Source: an uncultured Eubacteriales bacterium (lineage in GTDB: Bacteria; Bacillota; Clostridia; Oscillospirales; Acutalibacteraceae). Taken from it: a DNA stretch of 64,000 nt. The notes beneath the pieces were generated by a model. It had not been told where the DNA came from, ran no database searches, and saw only the letters and a list, made by a program, of their open reading frames with translations. Positions 7,592-17,250 of this stretch are shown here, one piece after another (position 1 is the first letter of the stretch; the number at the start of each line of letters is the position of its first letter). The stretch spans positions 46,567-110,566 of the forward strand of contig CAKUFK010000007.1 in NCBI GenBank assembly GCA_934647945.1, given 5' to 3'. Made by a program: the position numbers and the translations under genes.

Positions 7592-10422
7592 TGGGACGCC
7601 GCCTCCTCTGCCGTCGATAAGTGGTATTCCTCTCTCTTCCGTGTGAGCTCCTGGTCGATCGCATAAATATTGGTGTACAGGGCCTGCCGGGGGCTCATGG
7701 CACTGGAATCCGTTACCACCGCGTTGAACGCGTAGGTCAGCATTCGCTCCGTCATATAGGCCCCAGGGACCTCCGGGATTCCAAACGTATTCTCATACTG
7801 CGCCAGCAGCGCATCCAGCGCTTTCTTCGGATAAGGCAGCCGGGCCAGCACCTCTTTGTTGGCGGGGGCATACCGGCCGGAGACGCCGAAGACCGCCTCA
7901 AGCTGCATGGCGTAGTCGTACTGCACATCGGTGGACTGCCACCAACGGACAAAATCCCAGGCGGCGTCCTTATCGGCACAGTTGGCCATGATGACGGTGT
8001 AGTTGGTCTGGGCGATATTTTGGTTGTCCACGCCGCCGTTCCCATCCGGAACGCCCGGGATGCCGTGCATCGACCAGAGGCCGCGGATCTCGGGGGCGAG
8101 CAGTTCCAGCGTGTTGTACATGGAGGAGGCATAGATGCCAAGCGGCATCTCCCCTGTGCGGAACCGGTTGGGGAAATCCGCCTGGACCGGAACCTTGTAG
8201 GCCGTGAAAAATTTGGTGTAATCCACAAAGGTCTTCATGGCCGCCTCGGAATACAGGCCGCTCCGGATACCGTAGTCCGCCCCCTGCCCCTTATAAAGGA
8301 CTCCGCCGTTCTGGTATAGCATCGCCGTATACACCGACGTGCCTACCGGGACATAGGCGTCATAATTGTGCATATTCAGTTCGGTCACGGCCCGGGTGAA
8401 CTCCTCCCAGGTCCGCGGGATTTCGATGCCGAGCTCGGCGAGGATGTCATCCCGCACGAACATCATGTCCACCCATTGCTGCTCCGGCATGCCGTACACC
8501 CGGTCGAGATAGGTGCCCGCCTGGATGGCAGAGGGATAGTAGCGCTCCAGCATGTCCGGATAGTCCGGGAATCCGCTGACGTCGACGAGGGCGTTCCGCA
8601 TGGCGAAGTTGACCAGGTTTTTGCCCGTCATGTTGAGCACCACATCGGGTCCGGTTCCCGCCAGGGTGGCCGGCAGGATCACATCCGCCGGGATGAGCAG
8701 GACATTGACCGGCGTATCGTGCTGGGAGGCGAAGCTGTCGTCCACCATATTTTTGACGATCCGCGCCTGGTCCAGCCCGATGGGTGCCCATACTTCGAGG
8801 GCATCCTTCTGAACCTCCTCGTCCCCCACCTGATTCTCGTCCACAAAGAAGGTGGCGAAGAAGCGCAGGATCCCGTTCCAGAGCTTGACAAAAAAGCTGG
8901 ACGTGGGGGGATCATAGGCCGTCCCGGGGGCATACAGCGTCAGGCTGTCGACGTACAGGGAGCCTTCGGATATCGTGATGAGCCAGTTGCCCAGGGCGGT
9001 GATGTTGCTTTTGAAGGAATCGAGCTCCACCACGACCCGTTCCGGGTCTTCCGCAAATTTCGATAATTGCAGCGCCAGGGTCTCCAGAAGGGCTGTCTGG
9101 TCGTTCTTTTCCCCCGAGAGGCGGACCAGCTCCTCCACCACCTGGTAAAGCTGGCCGGACAGCTCACCGAAATTCTCTGCCGCGCCCGGAATCTTTTCCG
9201 CGATGTCGTAATCGATATACTTATACGGGGTGGTACCGGTGATCTGCGTGATCGCCCGATACAGCTCATTGAGCACGTTCATGCAGCCTTCCACGACACC
9301 GTAGCAGGCGGCATACTCGCCGAGCACGTTTTCCAGGGTGATCCGGTTAGGGCCTTCTTTCAGGTAGATATAGGTGCCATTTTCGGACAAATCGTATTGT
9401 TTGTAGTCCCCTGAGAAGGCGAACCCGATGCTCTGCGCTTCCTGGAAGGGGGTCTGGCCCCCTATGTACAGCCTCCGGTAGGAAGTCACACCCCGGGTGA
9501 CGTTGCGGGCGCGGAAGGAGAGGGCGTACAGCCCTTCCTCCGGTACCTCGATCTCCCACGTGATGCTCTGCCCGGCGTAGCGCCAGCTGGATCCGCCGAT
9601 GACGTTGAGCCGCCGGTAATACGGGTGGAACGGTACCGTGTCGGGAGAAGACTGGTCCACCTCATTGCGGATGGACTGGGCGGATTTCAGTACGGCCTTC
9701 GTGCCGCCGTCGATCCGCTCAGCCTGATAGGTGAGCGGCTCTCCCGTATACCGTGGTTTCTCGTCAAGACCCGTCTCCGCGTAGGGCTGGATTTCCGGCG
9801 CCGCCTTCAGTTCGACAGCGAATATCTGCATGGATTCCTTGACCGGCTCCAGCGTCAGCGTATGGCTGCCTTGGGACAGATACAGCACATACGGAGTGGC
9901 GCTGCGTTTTTTGGAATCACTCAGATACACCCCGCTGCGCTCAAAAACCTCGGTGGCGCGCGGACGGATTTCCTCGTTGCCCTTCATCGGGATTTCCTCG
10001 CCCGACGTGTTGTCGAAGGAGCGCTGGAATACCAACTGCTCCATGCCCTTGTACGGGGATTCGCCGTCCAGCAGCAGGCTGCGTTCGATGGCCTCGCCCG
10101 TCCCCGGCAGCGGGATGTATTCCACATAGACGTTGTAGAAACCCGCCTCTTCGCATTCAAAGGTCCAGGACACCGGCTGCTCCAGATCGGAGGTAACCCC
10201 CTCCTCGGCAACCGGCAGCGAAATGGTCCGGCCGGAGAGGGTGCCGTCGAAAGCGTGCGCGGCCAGATAGGCGGCCAGGGAGTCCTCTACATATTCCTCC
10301 GCCTGCAAGACCGCCGCCGCAGAGGGCTGTGTATCCGGTACCGTCACCGAAGCCCCGGAGGCGAACAGGGACAAAAGCACCGCCGACACCGACAGGCAGG
10401 CCACCATCTTACTCGCTTTCAT
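7588..10422 (-). CDS. Extracellular solute-binding protein with N-terminal carbohydrate-binding-like domains
   Basis: At 944 residues it is about twice the usual length of a CUT1 solute-binding protein. A signal peptide covers about residues 1-24, with no lipobox cysteine. Two beta-rich CBM-like modules follow, at about 38-190 (VLQAEEYVED ... GSHTLTLEPV) and 215-375 (YQAERIDGG ... GPNRITLENV). A helical linker follows. From about residue 560 there is a standard binding-protein fold (ADVILPATLAGTGPDVVL, YGMPEQQWVDMMFVRDDIL, TWEEFTRAV, AWDFVRWWQS). It lies just upstream of, and overlaps, the permease pair. The extra modules may tether the protein to polysaccharide or preselect the ligand. The missing lipobox leaves its anchoring unclear. 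Confidence 0.85.
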   Translation of the reverse strand: MKASKMVACLSVSAVLLSLFASGASVTVPDTQPSAAAVLQAEEYVEDSLAAYLAAHAFDGTLSGRTISLPVAEEGVTSDLEQPVSWTFECEEAGFYNVYVEYIPLPGTGEAIERSLLLDGESPYKGMEQLVFQRSFDNTSGEEIPMKGNEEIRPRATEVFERSGVYLSDSKKRSATPYVLYLSQGSHTLTLEPVKESMQIFAVELKAAPEIQPYAETGLDEKPRYTGEPLTYQAERIDGGTKAVLKSAQSIRNEVDQSSPDTVPFHPYYRRLNVIGGSSWRYAGQSITWEIEVPEEGLYALSFRARNVTRGVTSYRRLYIGGQTPFQEAQSIGFAFSGDYKQYDLSENGTYIYLKEGPNRITLENVLGEYAACYGVVEGCMNVLNELYRAITQITGTTPYKYIDYDIAEKIPGAAENFGELSGQLYQVVEELVRLSGEKNDQTALLETLALQLSKFAEDPERVVVELDSFKSNITALGNWLITISEGSLYVDSLTLYAPGTAYDPPTSSFFVKLWNGILRFFATFFVDENQVGDEEVQKDALEVWAPIGLDQARIVKNMVDDSFASQHDTPVNVLLIPADVILPATLAGTGPDVVLNMTGKNLVNFAMRNALVDVSGFPDYPDMLERYYPSAIQAGTYLDRVYGMPEQQWVDMMFVRDDILAELGIEIPRTWEEFTRAVTELNMHNYDAYVPVGTSVYTAMLYQNGGVLYKGQGADYGIRSGLYSEAAMKTFVDYTKFFTAYKVPVQADFPNRFRTGEMPLGIYASSMYNTLELLAPEIRGLWSMHGIPGVPDGNGGVDNQNIAQTNYTVIMANCADKDAAWDFVRWWQSTDVQYDYAMQLEAVFGVSGRYAPANKEVLARLPYPKKALDALLAQYENTFGIPEVPGAYMTERMLTYAFNAVVTDSSAMSPRQALYTNIYAIDQELTRKREEYHLSTAEEAASQ

Positions 10423-10499
10423 ACATTGTCTCCCCTCTGCACACGGGCCCCGCGGTTCAGGCGGACCGAAAACTGCCCGCCTGAACCAGCCGGATCCCG

Positions 10500-12005
10500 T
10501 CAGGAAATCGCATCGGCCGCCGCTTCGATCTTACCGATGGCCTCGTTCAAAGCGCCGATGTTTTCCGCGATGCTGACCTCAAAGGAAGAACCCCCCTCGT
10601 AAATGGAACGGCCCGCGATCTCGGTAAAGCCGTACATCTGGCTGAGCATCATGGAATAATCGTTGAACTCCATGGGGCAGTAATTTTTGAAGATATCCAG
10701 GATATCCGCGCCGATTTTCTCGTGGAAGATATCCAGATTCTTTTCTAAGGCTTCCTTTTCGGCATTTTCATCGGAGAAGAAATCCATGGACTTGGAACCA
10801 CCGGATTTGGCGGCATAATAGGTCTGGTAATAAATTTTGTACGCTTCCAGCGCCAGCCGGGACTGCTCCTCCGATACGCCCTTAAGCAGAATGAAGGAAT
10901 CGTTGGGGGTGGACACCTGCTGGTAGCGGGGGTCGTCGGCGGCCATGTCGTCGGGACGGGGCCACGGAACCAGGCCCATGCTCAGGCCGAGCGCGGCCAG
11001 CTGCGAGCCGCATCCCTGCGCCGTCCACTGTCTCGAATCGAGGAAGACCGCTTCGCCATTGGCAAAGTTATTATCCGCCCAGGTAAAGCCAGGATAAATG
11101 CTGTTTTCCAGCTCGCTGACCAGCAGTTTCTTGTCCACAAGCTCCTTGATGAAATTGACCGACTTGATCGCCTCGGGCGACGTGCATTTTTCAAAGCCGT
11201 TTTCCCCATAAATCGGGACGCCGGAGGCCAGCATGGCTGCCCGGATGGAGAATCGGTAATCCGACTCGAAAGCGTTGATCATCTTGTCGGGCCGGATGGG
11301 GGCCGGCTTGTCGGCGAAATATGCTTTGATCTTGGTCAGATAATCCTGGAATACCGACCAGGTCCATTTGCCTTGTTTATAGAGGTCAGTGGGATAGACC
11401 GTCTGGCCGTTTTCCTTCAGGGCGTCCACCTGTTCGATATAACTGATGTTGAACAGCAGCGGACCGGTGCGGAGAAACGTCAGCTCAAAGTTCAAGAACA
11501 GCCGTTTTCCGAAAACAGGATCCATCAGCATCCAGGCAGCGTCCTCGTCGCTGGTGAAGATGTCGGCGTAGGGCTCCAGGCTCTGGATGATGCCCTGTTC
11601 GATCAGGCCGCCCTGGCTGGCGTTGGAGACCATCGCCACGTCGCAGATCGGTTTACCGGACAGGACGCTCGGCAGCAGGTCCTCGCCCACGCCGTGTTCC
11701 CATTGCACCCACTTGATGGTGACGCCCAGCTGATCCTTGACGGCTTTGGTCGCCGCCTCGATGACTTCCATCTGTTCCGGCGAAACCGCGATATCCCCGG
11801 TCACCGGATCGACATAGGTCGGATCCCATGTGGGGATGTAGTGGGAGCCGAAGATAACCTCCTTGGAGCCGGAGCTGCCGCCCGTGCCGGAGCTCGGAGC
11901 CGTCCCGGAAGCAGGGGTTTTCTCCCCGGGTTTACAGGCGCCCAGGCCGCACAGCAGAAGGGCGGCCGACAGACATGACAAGATGCGGAGTTTGCTCTTT
12001 CCCAT
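10500..12005 (-). CDS. Extracellular solute-binding lipoprotein
   Basis: A 501-residue lipoprotein. The signal peptide ends in a lipobox (LLLCGLGAC) with the acylated Cys near residue 24, then a Ser/Gly/Thr-rich linker. The mature protein has solute-binding features (EQMEVIEAATKAVKDQLG, SVLSGKPICDVAMVSN, DSFILLKGVSEEQSRLAL). ATG 12005 is preferred because GGGAGG lies eight bases upstream; an in-frame TTG at 12020 precedes that site. It lies 77 bases upstream of the larger binding protein and downstream of the GH2 gene, so two different binding proteins share one operon. It may serve the permease that runs off the window edge. Confidence 0.85.
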   Translation of the reverse strand: MGKSKLRILSCLSAALLLCGLGACKPGEKTPASGTAPSSGTGGSSGSKEVIFGSHYIPTWDPTYVDPVTGDIAVSPEQMEVIEAATKAVKDQLGVTIKWVQWEHGVGEDLLPSVLSGKPICDVAMVSNASQGGLIEQGIIQSLEPYADIFTSDEDAAWMLMDPVFGKRLFLNFELTFLRTGPLLFNISYIEQVDALKENGQTVYPTDLYKQGKWTWSVFQDYLTKIKAYFADKPAPIRPDKMINAFESDYRFSIRAAMLASGVPIYGENGFEKCTSPEAIKSVNFIKELVDKKLLVSELENSIYPGFTWADNNFANGEAVFLDSRQWTAQGCGSQLAALGLSMGLVPWPRPDDMAADDPRYQQVSTPNDSFILLKGVSEEQSRLALEAYKIYYQTYYAAKSGGSKSMDFFSDENAEKEALEKNLDIFHEKIGADILDIFKNYCPMEFNDYSMMLSQMYGFTEIAGRSIYEGGSSFEVSIAENIGALNEAIGKIEAAADAIS

Positions 12006-12095
12006 AGATATACCTCCCAAAGTTCAGTGTGTGTGGGCCCACTTTCAGGGTTCAGGCCGGGTAAAGGCCGAGCCAACCCGGACATGCCGATAGGT

Positions 12096-14381
12096 TCAAC
12101 GCTCACCCAAGGTTTCCGCCGTGATGCCGTAGAGGAGAAGCGCATACTCCTCAAGAAGAGGCTGGATCCGGACACACCGGACCGGCCGGTTTCCCGGGAT
12201 CTCCACCCGGAGGGTATTCAGGTAGTAGACCTCCCAATTGAGGTCATAGGACACGGCCAGGGTACGTGTCGCCCGTCTCGCCCGCGGATCGATGCGGGAC
12301 GGGCCCGCCAGGCCAAAGGCCGAGGCGAATTCGATGCCGTTGCGCAGCGGCACGCTCTGAACGCCGCCGTCTTCGAACACGATGTCGTAGCGGGCCGCTT
12401 CGGCCCCCTTTTCCCCACAGAGGGGGTATCCCTCCAGAATGCTGGCCTGGCCGATAAAATACAGGGCGTTGGCCGCAAATCCCACCGGGATCTCCCATTC
12501 TCCCGCAGCGCCCTGTATCACCAGCGGCCGGCCCTGGCGCAGATCGGCGGGCAGGGTCCCGATTGAGCGGCATTCCTCCGGCAGTGCCGGACCATGGGTC
12601 AGCCGGCGGGCCTTTTTATGACAACGGCCGAGCAGGGACTCCGCACGCTCCAGCAGGCTCTGCCACACCGCATCATCGTCCTCGGCGGGCAGCGGCACCG
12701 TCCGGTAATCTGCCCCTTCCCGGGCCGCACAAGCGTTCAGGACTTCCAGCCGTCCGGACGGGCGGGCACAGGTCATGCCGCGTTCCGCGATCTTTCTCGT
12801 GAAGACATCCAGATTGGCCCGCGGGTTCCGGTCCACATCCACCAGCCCTTCGTTCAGGATGCCGTCGCGGCAGGCGGGCAGCCCCCGGTTGGTCTCATAC
12901 ATGTCCGCCCATGACCAGTAGGCCATGCCCGCGAGGGTTTTTCCCTTCTCCCCGTTTCGGCCCGCCTCGAACATCGCGTCCATGAAGCGGCCGAACAGGG
13001 TGGGATTGCCCATAACCGGCCAGCCTCCCCATTCGGTGAAGACCAGCGGCTTGTCATCCAGTACCTCGAAGACCGTCCGGAGGGATACCGGGCCCGTCTC
13101 GGCATCCACCCCCGCCGTAACCGACGTCGTCTGATCCCCATAGGGATGGAAGGTGTAAAAATCGATCTGCTGCTCGGTGAACAGCTCCTTGGTCCGTTTC
13201 AGGTTCATGAAATTGGCCCCGGAAACCATCCGGGTGTCGAGCCGGCGGCAGACCGCGGCCGCGTCGGCCAGGAACTCCGGCGTGAAGCGGCACTCGTTGA
13301 AGGCCAGCCAGAAGGCGACCGACACACGGTTACGGTCCCGCCTGACTGTCCGTTCGAGCACCTCCAGGGCGGCGGCGGTGACGGCGGGATCGGTCAGATC
13401 GGAATCCCACAGCCCAGGCTCCTCACTCACCAAAAGGCCGAGCTCGTCAGCCAATTCGACGATCCGCCGGTTATGGGGATAATGCACCAGGCGCACGTAA
13501 TTGGCCCCGGTGTTCTTGATCATCTGCATGTCCCGCCGCATCTGCTCCTCGGTCAGTGTGTGCCCGCCGTCGTGGCCCCAGGTGTCGTGGCGGCAGACAC
13601 CGATAAGGAAGTACGGTTCCCCATTGAGCAGGAAACGATTGCCCTCTTTCCGCAGCTCCTTGAAGCCCACCCGCTCGCGCAGAACGTCCAGCGTCTGTCC
13701 GCCGTGCAGCAGCTGGATTTCCAGCGTGTAGAGATGGGGTGAGTCCGGAGACCAGAGGCAGGGGTTCTCCACTGTCCATTCCAGCAGGAAGTCCTCGGCG
13801 GCCCCGGTCTCGGCGACGCAGGCGCCGCCATCAAACAGCCGGGCTTTCACGGCATAGCCGGCGAGATCCTTTCCGTCCGGGAAAACCTCCAGACGGCACT
13901 GCGCCCGCCGGAAATCCCCGGACAACACAGGGCGCCAACAGTAATCCTTTATATAAACGTCTGGTATATATTGGAGATAGACATCCCGGATAATGCCGCT
14001 GTAGTTCTCCCAGCCTTCCGCCGGACCGAAGGGGAGCCCCATATCCCGCAGGGAGACCGTCAGGGTATTGCCGGCCTGGGACAAAAGCCCTGTAACATCG
14101 AAATCGTAGGTGCAATAGGGACGCATTTCCCCGAGAAAACGGCCGTTGAGTTCAATCTCAGCCGCATATGTAATCCCCTCCAGACAGAGCAAAACCCGCC
14201 CAGGAGGCCCATCCGGAGCCGAAAAGTCCAGCCAGCACTCCGACTCCCCCACGCAAAGGGCCGAAAACGGCACTTTTTTTTGCTCCGCCGGACCGCCGTT
14301 GACACGGTACTCCCACCAGGTAGACAAAGATCGCCGGATACGGCCGTCTTCCAGGGGGCTGTTTTCCTCTTTCAGCTCCAT
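12096..14381 (-). CDS. Glycoside hydrolase family 2 (beta-galactosidase/beta-glucuronidase-like)
   Basis: A 761-residue enzyme with the GH2 layout: N-terminal jelly-roll (to about 170), Ig-like domain, then a TIM barrel. The acid/base Glu is in SVAFWLAFNECRF and the nucleophile Glu in PLVFTEWGGWP. VRLVHYPHNRRIVELADELG matches the family signature after the first barrel strands. No signal peptide is seen, so it is probably cytoplasmic and acts on an imported glycoside. The start MELKEEN is chosen because AAGGGAG lies seven bases upstream. It is the first gene of the transporter operon and has its own promoter with an overlapping palindrome (14425-14472). Beta-galactoside versus beta-glucuronide specificity cannot be decided by eye. 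Confidence 0.88.
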   Translation of the reverse strand: MELKEENSPLEDGRIRRSLSTWWEYRVNGGPAEQKKVPFSALCVGESECWLDFSAPDGPPGRVLLCLEGITYAAEIELNGRFLGEMRPYCTYDFDVTGLLSQAGNTLTVSLRDMGLPFGPAEGWENYSGIIRDVYLQYIPDVYIKDYCWRPVLSGDFRRAQCRLEVFPDGKDLAGYAVKARLFDGGACVAETGAAEDFLLEWTVENPCLWSPDSPHLYTLEIQLLHGGQTLDVLRERVGFKELRKEGNRFLLNGEPYFLIGVCRHDTWGHDGGHTLTEEQMRRDMQMIKNTGANYVRLVHYPHNRRIVELADELGLLVSEEPGLWDSDLTDPAVTAAALEVLERTVRRDRNRVSVAFWLAFNECRFTPEFLADAAAVCRRLDTRMVSGANFMNLKRTKELFTEQQIDFYTFHPYGDQTTSVTAGVDAETGPVSLRTVFEVLDDKPLVFTEWGGWPVMGNPTLFGRFMDAMFEAGRNGEKGKTLAGMAYWSWADMYETNRGLPACRDGILNEGLVDVDRNPRANLDVFTRKIAERGMTCARPSGRLEVLNACAAREGADYRTVPLPAEDDDAVWQSLLERAESLLGRCHKKARRLTHGPALPEECRSIGTLPADLRQGRPLVIQGAAGEWEIPVGFAANALYFIGQASILEGYPLCGEKGAEAARYDIVFEDGGVQSVPLRNGIEFASAFGLAGPSRIDPRARRATRTLAVSYDLNWEVYYLNTLRVEIPGNRPVRCVRIQPLLEEYALLLYGITAETLGER

Positions 14382-14424
14382 CCTCCTGCTCCCTTCCGCC
14401 TGTTTGCGCCGTTCTTTTGTTGTC

Positions 14425-14472
14425 AATTATATCATCCATTTACATATTACTACAAGTTGCCATAAACGTCAA
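14425..14472 (-). promoter_or_regulatory. GH2 operon promoter with candidate ROK operator
   Basis: On minus, TTGACG (14467-14472) and TAATAT (14444-14449) are separated by exactly 17 bases. A degenerate palindrome (left arm AATTATATCAT at 14425-14435, three-base gap, weaker right arm 14439-14449) overlaps the -10 and the predicted transcription start. The left arm is shared with 18318-18354 and 19661-19685. Promoter quality is seen; repressor binding is inferred. Confidence 0.65.
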
Positions 14473-14493
14473 GGCCTGTTATCGATATTTTTG

Positions 14494-15765
14494 CTATTTT
14501 TCTCCACTGTTTATCCTGCGGAGCTTGCCGGTCAGGCCATACAGCCCGAAGCAGTAGGCGTACCGGTCCAAGGAGGCCTTGATTTTGCTGGCGACATAGG
14601 CATCCGCGGCGATCCCGAGGCTGGCCAGATTGCGGCGCAGGACATCCATGGCCTCCCGGACGTCCGGGATCTCATAGGTGTAGTGCCCGCAGATGTCGGT
14701 GATCTGCGCCGACAGCGCAGCATCTTTCAGGGCGTCCGCTACCGGCATGGAGGCGGTGTCCCCCACCATCCATTTGCGCCACCGCTCGCAGCCGACCGCC
14801 TGCTCGGTCATCCGGGCCGTGAGATCCGACCGCCGGCCGGCGTCGACATGTTGCGCTTCCACCTGGGCCAGCGTCAGCCAGGCCCGGGTTTCAACCACCC
14901 CGAATTCCGGCGCCACATTCATCGCCGTCACGCCGAGAGGCAGGTGCTCGAGCAGCACGGCGTCAGACAGATAGTCCCCGTTGTGCTCCTTGATTCCCAC
15001 GCCGTGTTTTTCGGCGTTTTCGGAAAGCTTCCGGGCGTTTTCCCGATTGAAGTGGCCGACATTTTCTGTCAGCCTGGTCAGAGTCCCAGTCTGCCCGACC
15101 ACAAACTCGGGCGGCTGCAGGCCCTTGCTTTCCATGAGCGCGACCAAGCGGTCCACGAAATCGCTGAAGGCGCCGACCGAAGTCAGACCGCCGTTGGTCT
15201 CTTCGGTACCCGCCTCGTACCCGATCTCAGGTAGGCCCTTTTCCTTGCGGTACCGCTCCAATTCCCCGATAAGCGCCGCCGTGCGATCCAGCACCAGTTC
15301 TAGGGGAACGGTTCCCTTTATATGCGGGTCCTTGGTGGGATCAATGTGCAGCAGATCGAAGCCGCTGTCCATATCGTGTTTATAGGAACGCAGGCAGATT
15401 TCCATCGCCTCTTCCACCGGCAGCCCGGCGGCCCGCTCCTCGTCCCGCTGCCACGGCCCCCCGTGGTCACGGCACAGATAGACCAGGCCGTCAAATCCCA
15501 CCGCCGCGGCCGCCGCTTCCACATCCTTCACAAACCGGTCCTGATCCCATCCGCACACATATCCATGCCCGAATTCATCGCTGTCCACCTGGTTGCGGCT
15601 GGCGATGAGCATGAGCGGGAAGTCCCGTTCTTTCGCCAGCGACAGGGCGGCTGTCAGCAGAGTCTTGGACATGGGGCCCACCCCCAGCAGGGTGAACCGT
15701 TCTCCCTGCTTTTTGAGTACACGGGCAGCCGTCATCATCTCGCGTATGGTCATATTGTTGTTCAC
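14494..15765 (-). CDS. Class II D-tagatose-bisphosphate aldolase, non-catalytic subunit family (GatZ/KbaZ-like)
   Basis: A 423-residue protein of the GatZ/KbaZ family, with LLGVGPMSKTLLTAAL, IASRNQVDSDEFGHGYVCG, CRDHGGPWQRDE, HIDPTKDP and YEAGTEETNGG. In enteric bacteria this subunit stabilises the catalytic GatY/KbaY aldolase, but no GatY-like gene is present here. Related Firmicutes proteins occur alone in uncharacterised sugar pathways. It starts at GTG 15765 with GGGAGG nine bases upstream. It follows a fucose-isomerase-like gene and a ROK kinase on one strand, consistent with an isomerise-phosphorylate-cleave route. Whether it has aldolase or epimerase activity alone is open. Confidence 0.85.
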   Translation of the reverse strand: MNNNMTIREMMTAARVLKKQGERFTLLGVGPMSKTLLTAALSLAKERDFPLMLIASRNQVDSDEFGHGYVCGWDQDRFVKDVEAAAAAVGFDGLVYLCRDHGGPWQRDEERAAGLPVEEAMEICLRSYKHDMDSGFDLLHIDPTKDPHIKGTVPLELVLDRTAALIGELERYRKEKGLPEIGYEAGTEETNGGLTSVGAFSDFVDRLVALMESKGLQPPEFVVGQTGTLTRLTENVGHFNRENARKLSENAEKHGVGIKEHNGDYLSDAVLLEHLPLGVTAMNVAPEFGVVETRAWLTLAQVEAQHVDAGRRSDLTARMTEQAVGCERWRKWMVGDTASMPVADALKDAALSAQITDICGHYTYEIPDVREAMDVLRRNLASLGIAADAYVASKIKASLDRYAYCFGLYGLTGKLRRINSGEK

Positions 15766-15786
15766 GGTGTTTATCCTCCCTCTATT

Positions 15787-17229
15787 TTACAGGATCTGCA
15801 AGCTGTCCTCATATGGTATTTTCTGGATGGCGTCCAGCCCCAGCCAGGCGGCCATCTCCTTGATCTCCTGCACATAACTGCCGAGCACCACCGGAAAATG
15901 ATGCTGGAAGCCGCTGACCAGTATGGTGTTGACCGCATCACGGGCCGAAACGGCCTCCCCATTCAGCGTCAGGCCGTCCATCCAGCCGCGGGACCCGTAA
16001 AAACTCGTCTTTTTGTCCCCCATGAACCGCCCGCCCATCTGCAGCAGCCGGTCACATTCCCCGGAGAAACGCATGACCGTGACATCGTTTTCGTCGAACA
16101 CCATGTCCCGTGTCACGCCCGAGCAGGAGGTAACGCCCTTGCCGGGCTCATGCGCCATACCATGATAATTCACGCTCAGCTTATAGCCGTTCCGCCGGCA
16201 AAAATGCGCGGCTGCCGGGCCGCAGTGCCACAACAGCAGGGAATCGTCGGCCGGATCGAAGGCCCCGAGATCCATCAGCATCACCGGCTGCTCCCCCGCC
16301 AGATAGCGCAGCGCCAGCATGCTGATGGCGCTGAGCACGTCTCCCTCACAGGCGACCACCGTGCCCTCGTCGTTGAGCTGGCCGACCACCGAACAGACGG
16401 AATACTCAAAATCCTCCTGGAATTTCGGCCAGCAGCTGACCGCCAGGGCATCGTACCGGTTCTCGCGGATGAAATCGCGGTAGGCCATATAAATCCGGGC
16501 GCTGACAAGCAAGGCTTTTCTGGCCGCGTCGTTGAGAATCCCGCCGGAGCAGGAGACCATGCTCTCCGCGACTTTCGCCGCCTCCGCCTCCGGATAGGCG
16601 AGGGCCCGGTCCTTGATCTCGGAATACTCATGCAGGCGGTTGAAGTAGATCCCTTCGAATCGCTTGTTGATATTCCGTTCATCGTCGTACAGGTCATTGA
16701 ACCCGGGAGCGATCCCGCCGATCAGGGCCACGCGGGAGGCGCACAGATTCTTGATGGCGGTGAGGGCCCGGACCGTGACCGACAGACGGCGGACAAAGGC
16801 GGGATCCTCCACATCGCCGAAAAACCATTTGATTTTGATCCGGTAGTCCCGCAAATAATGGGCCACGATCCCCATATGCATGTTCACGCTGCAGAAGGAG
16901 TTGAAGGGCACGACGCCCTCCCGCTCCCCTTCGGGAATAGCCCAATACCCGACCCGGGCCTTGATTTTCGCTAAAACCGGTGAGACGTGCCCCGGCGTAT
17001 ACGAGGTATGCTGCACCAACAGGAAGTCGATCCCTTCTCCTTCCATCGCCGCGACGGCTCTCTGGGCATCCTCGCGGGTAATCACCGTCTCCGGATACAC
17101 CGTCAGCTCAAAGCCCAGCGTTTCCGCCAGACGCCCCATCCCTTCGGCTCCTCTCCGGAACGCGCCTTCCTTGTCGCCGGGGAAGCTCAGCTGGCTGGTC
17201 CCCACCAGCCCAATCTTAATTCTTTCCAT
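15787..17229 (-). CDS. L-fucose/L-arabinose isomerase-like sugar isomerase
   Basis: A 480-residue protein with the fucose-isomerase-family architecture: an N-terminal Rossmann-like region (IKIGLVGTSQLSFPG ... FLLVQHTSYTPG) and a C-terminal region with candidate metal ligands in ACEGDV, MDLGAFDPADD and LWHCGPAA. Known family members interconvert aldoses and ketoses with a divalent metal; the substrate here is unknown. The third Met of MMTMERIK (17229) is chosen because AAGGA lies eight bases upstream while the first Met abuts it. The gene is 21 bases downstream of the ROK kinase and 21 upstream of the GatZ-like gene, giving a three-gene catabolic unit. Confidence 0.8.
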   Translation of the reverse strand: MERIKIGLVGTSQLSFPGDKEGAFRRGAEGMGRLAETLGFELTVYPETVITREDAQRAVAAMEGEGIDFLLVQHTSYTPGHVSPVLAKIKARVGYWAIPEGEREGVVPFNSFCSVNMHMGIVAHYLRDYRIKIKWFFGDVEDPAFVRRLSVTVRALTAIKNLCASRVALIGGIAPGFNDLYDDERNINKRFEGIYFNRLHEYSEIKDRALAYPEAEAAKVAESMVSCSGGILNDAARKALLVSARIYMAYRDFIRENRYDALAVSCWPKFQEDFEYSVCSVVGQLNDEGTVVACEGDVLSAISMLALRYLAGEQPVMLMDLGAFDPADDSLLLWHCGPAAAHFCRRNGYKLSVNYHGMAHEPGKGVTSCSGVTRDMVFDENDVTVMRFSGECDRLLQMGGRFMGDKKTSFYGSRGWMDGLTLNGEAVSARDAVNTILVSGFQHHFPVVLGSYVQEIKEMAAWLGLDAIQKIPYEDSLQIL

Positions 17230-17250
17230 CGTCATCATCCTTTCTCTATG

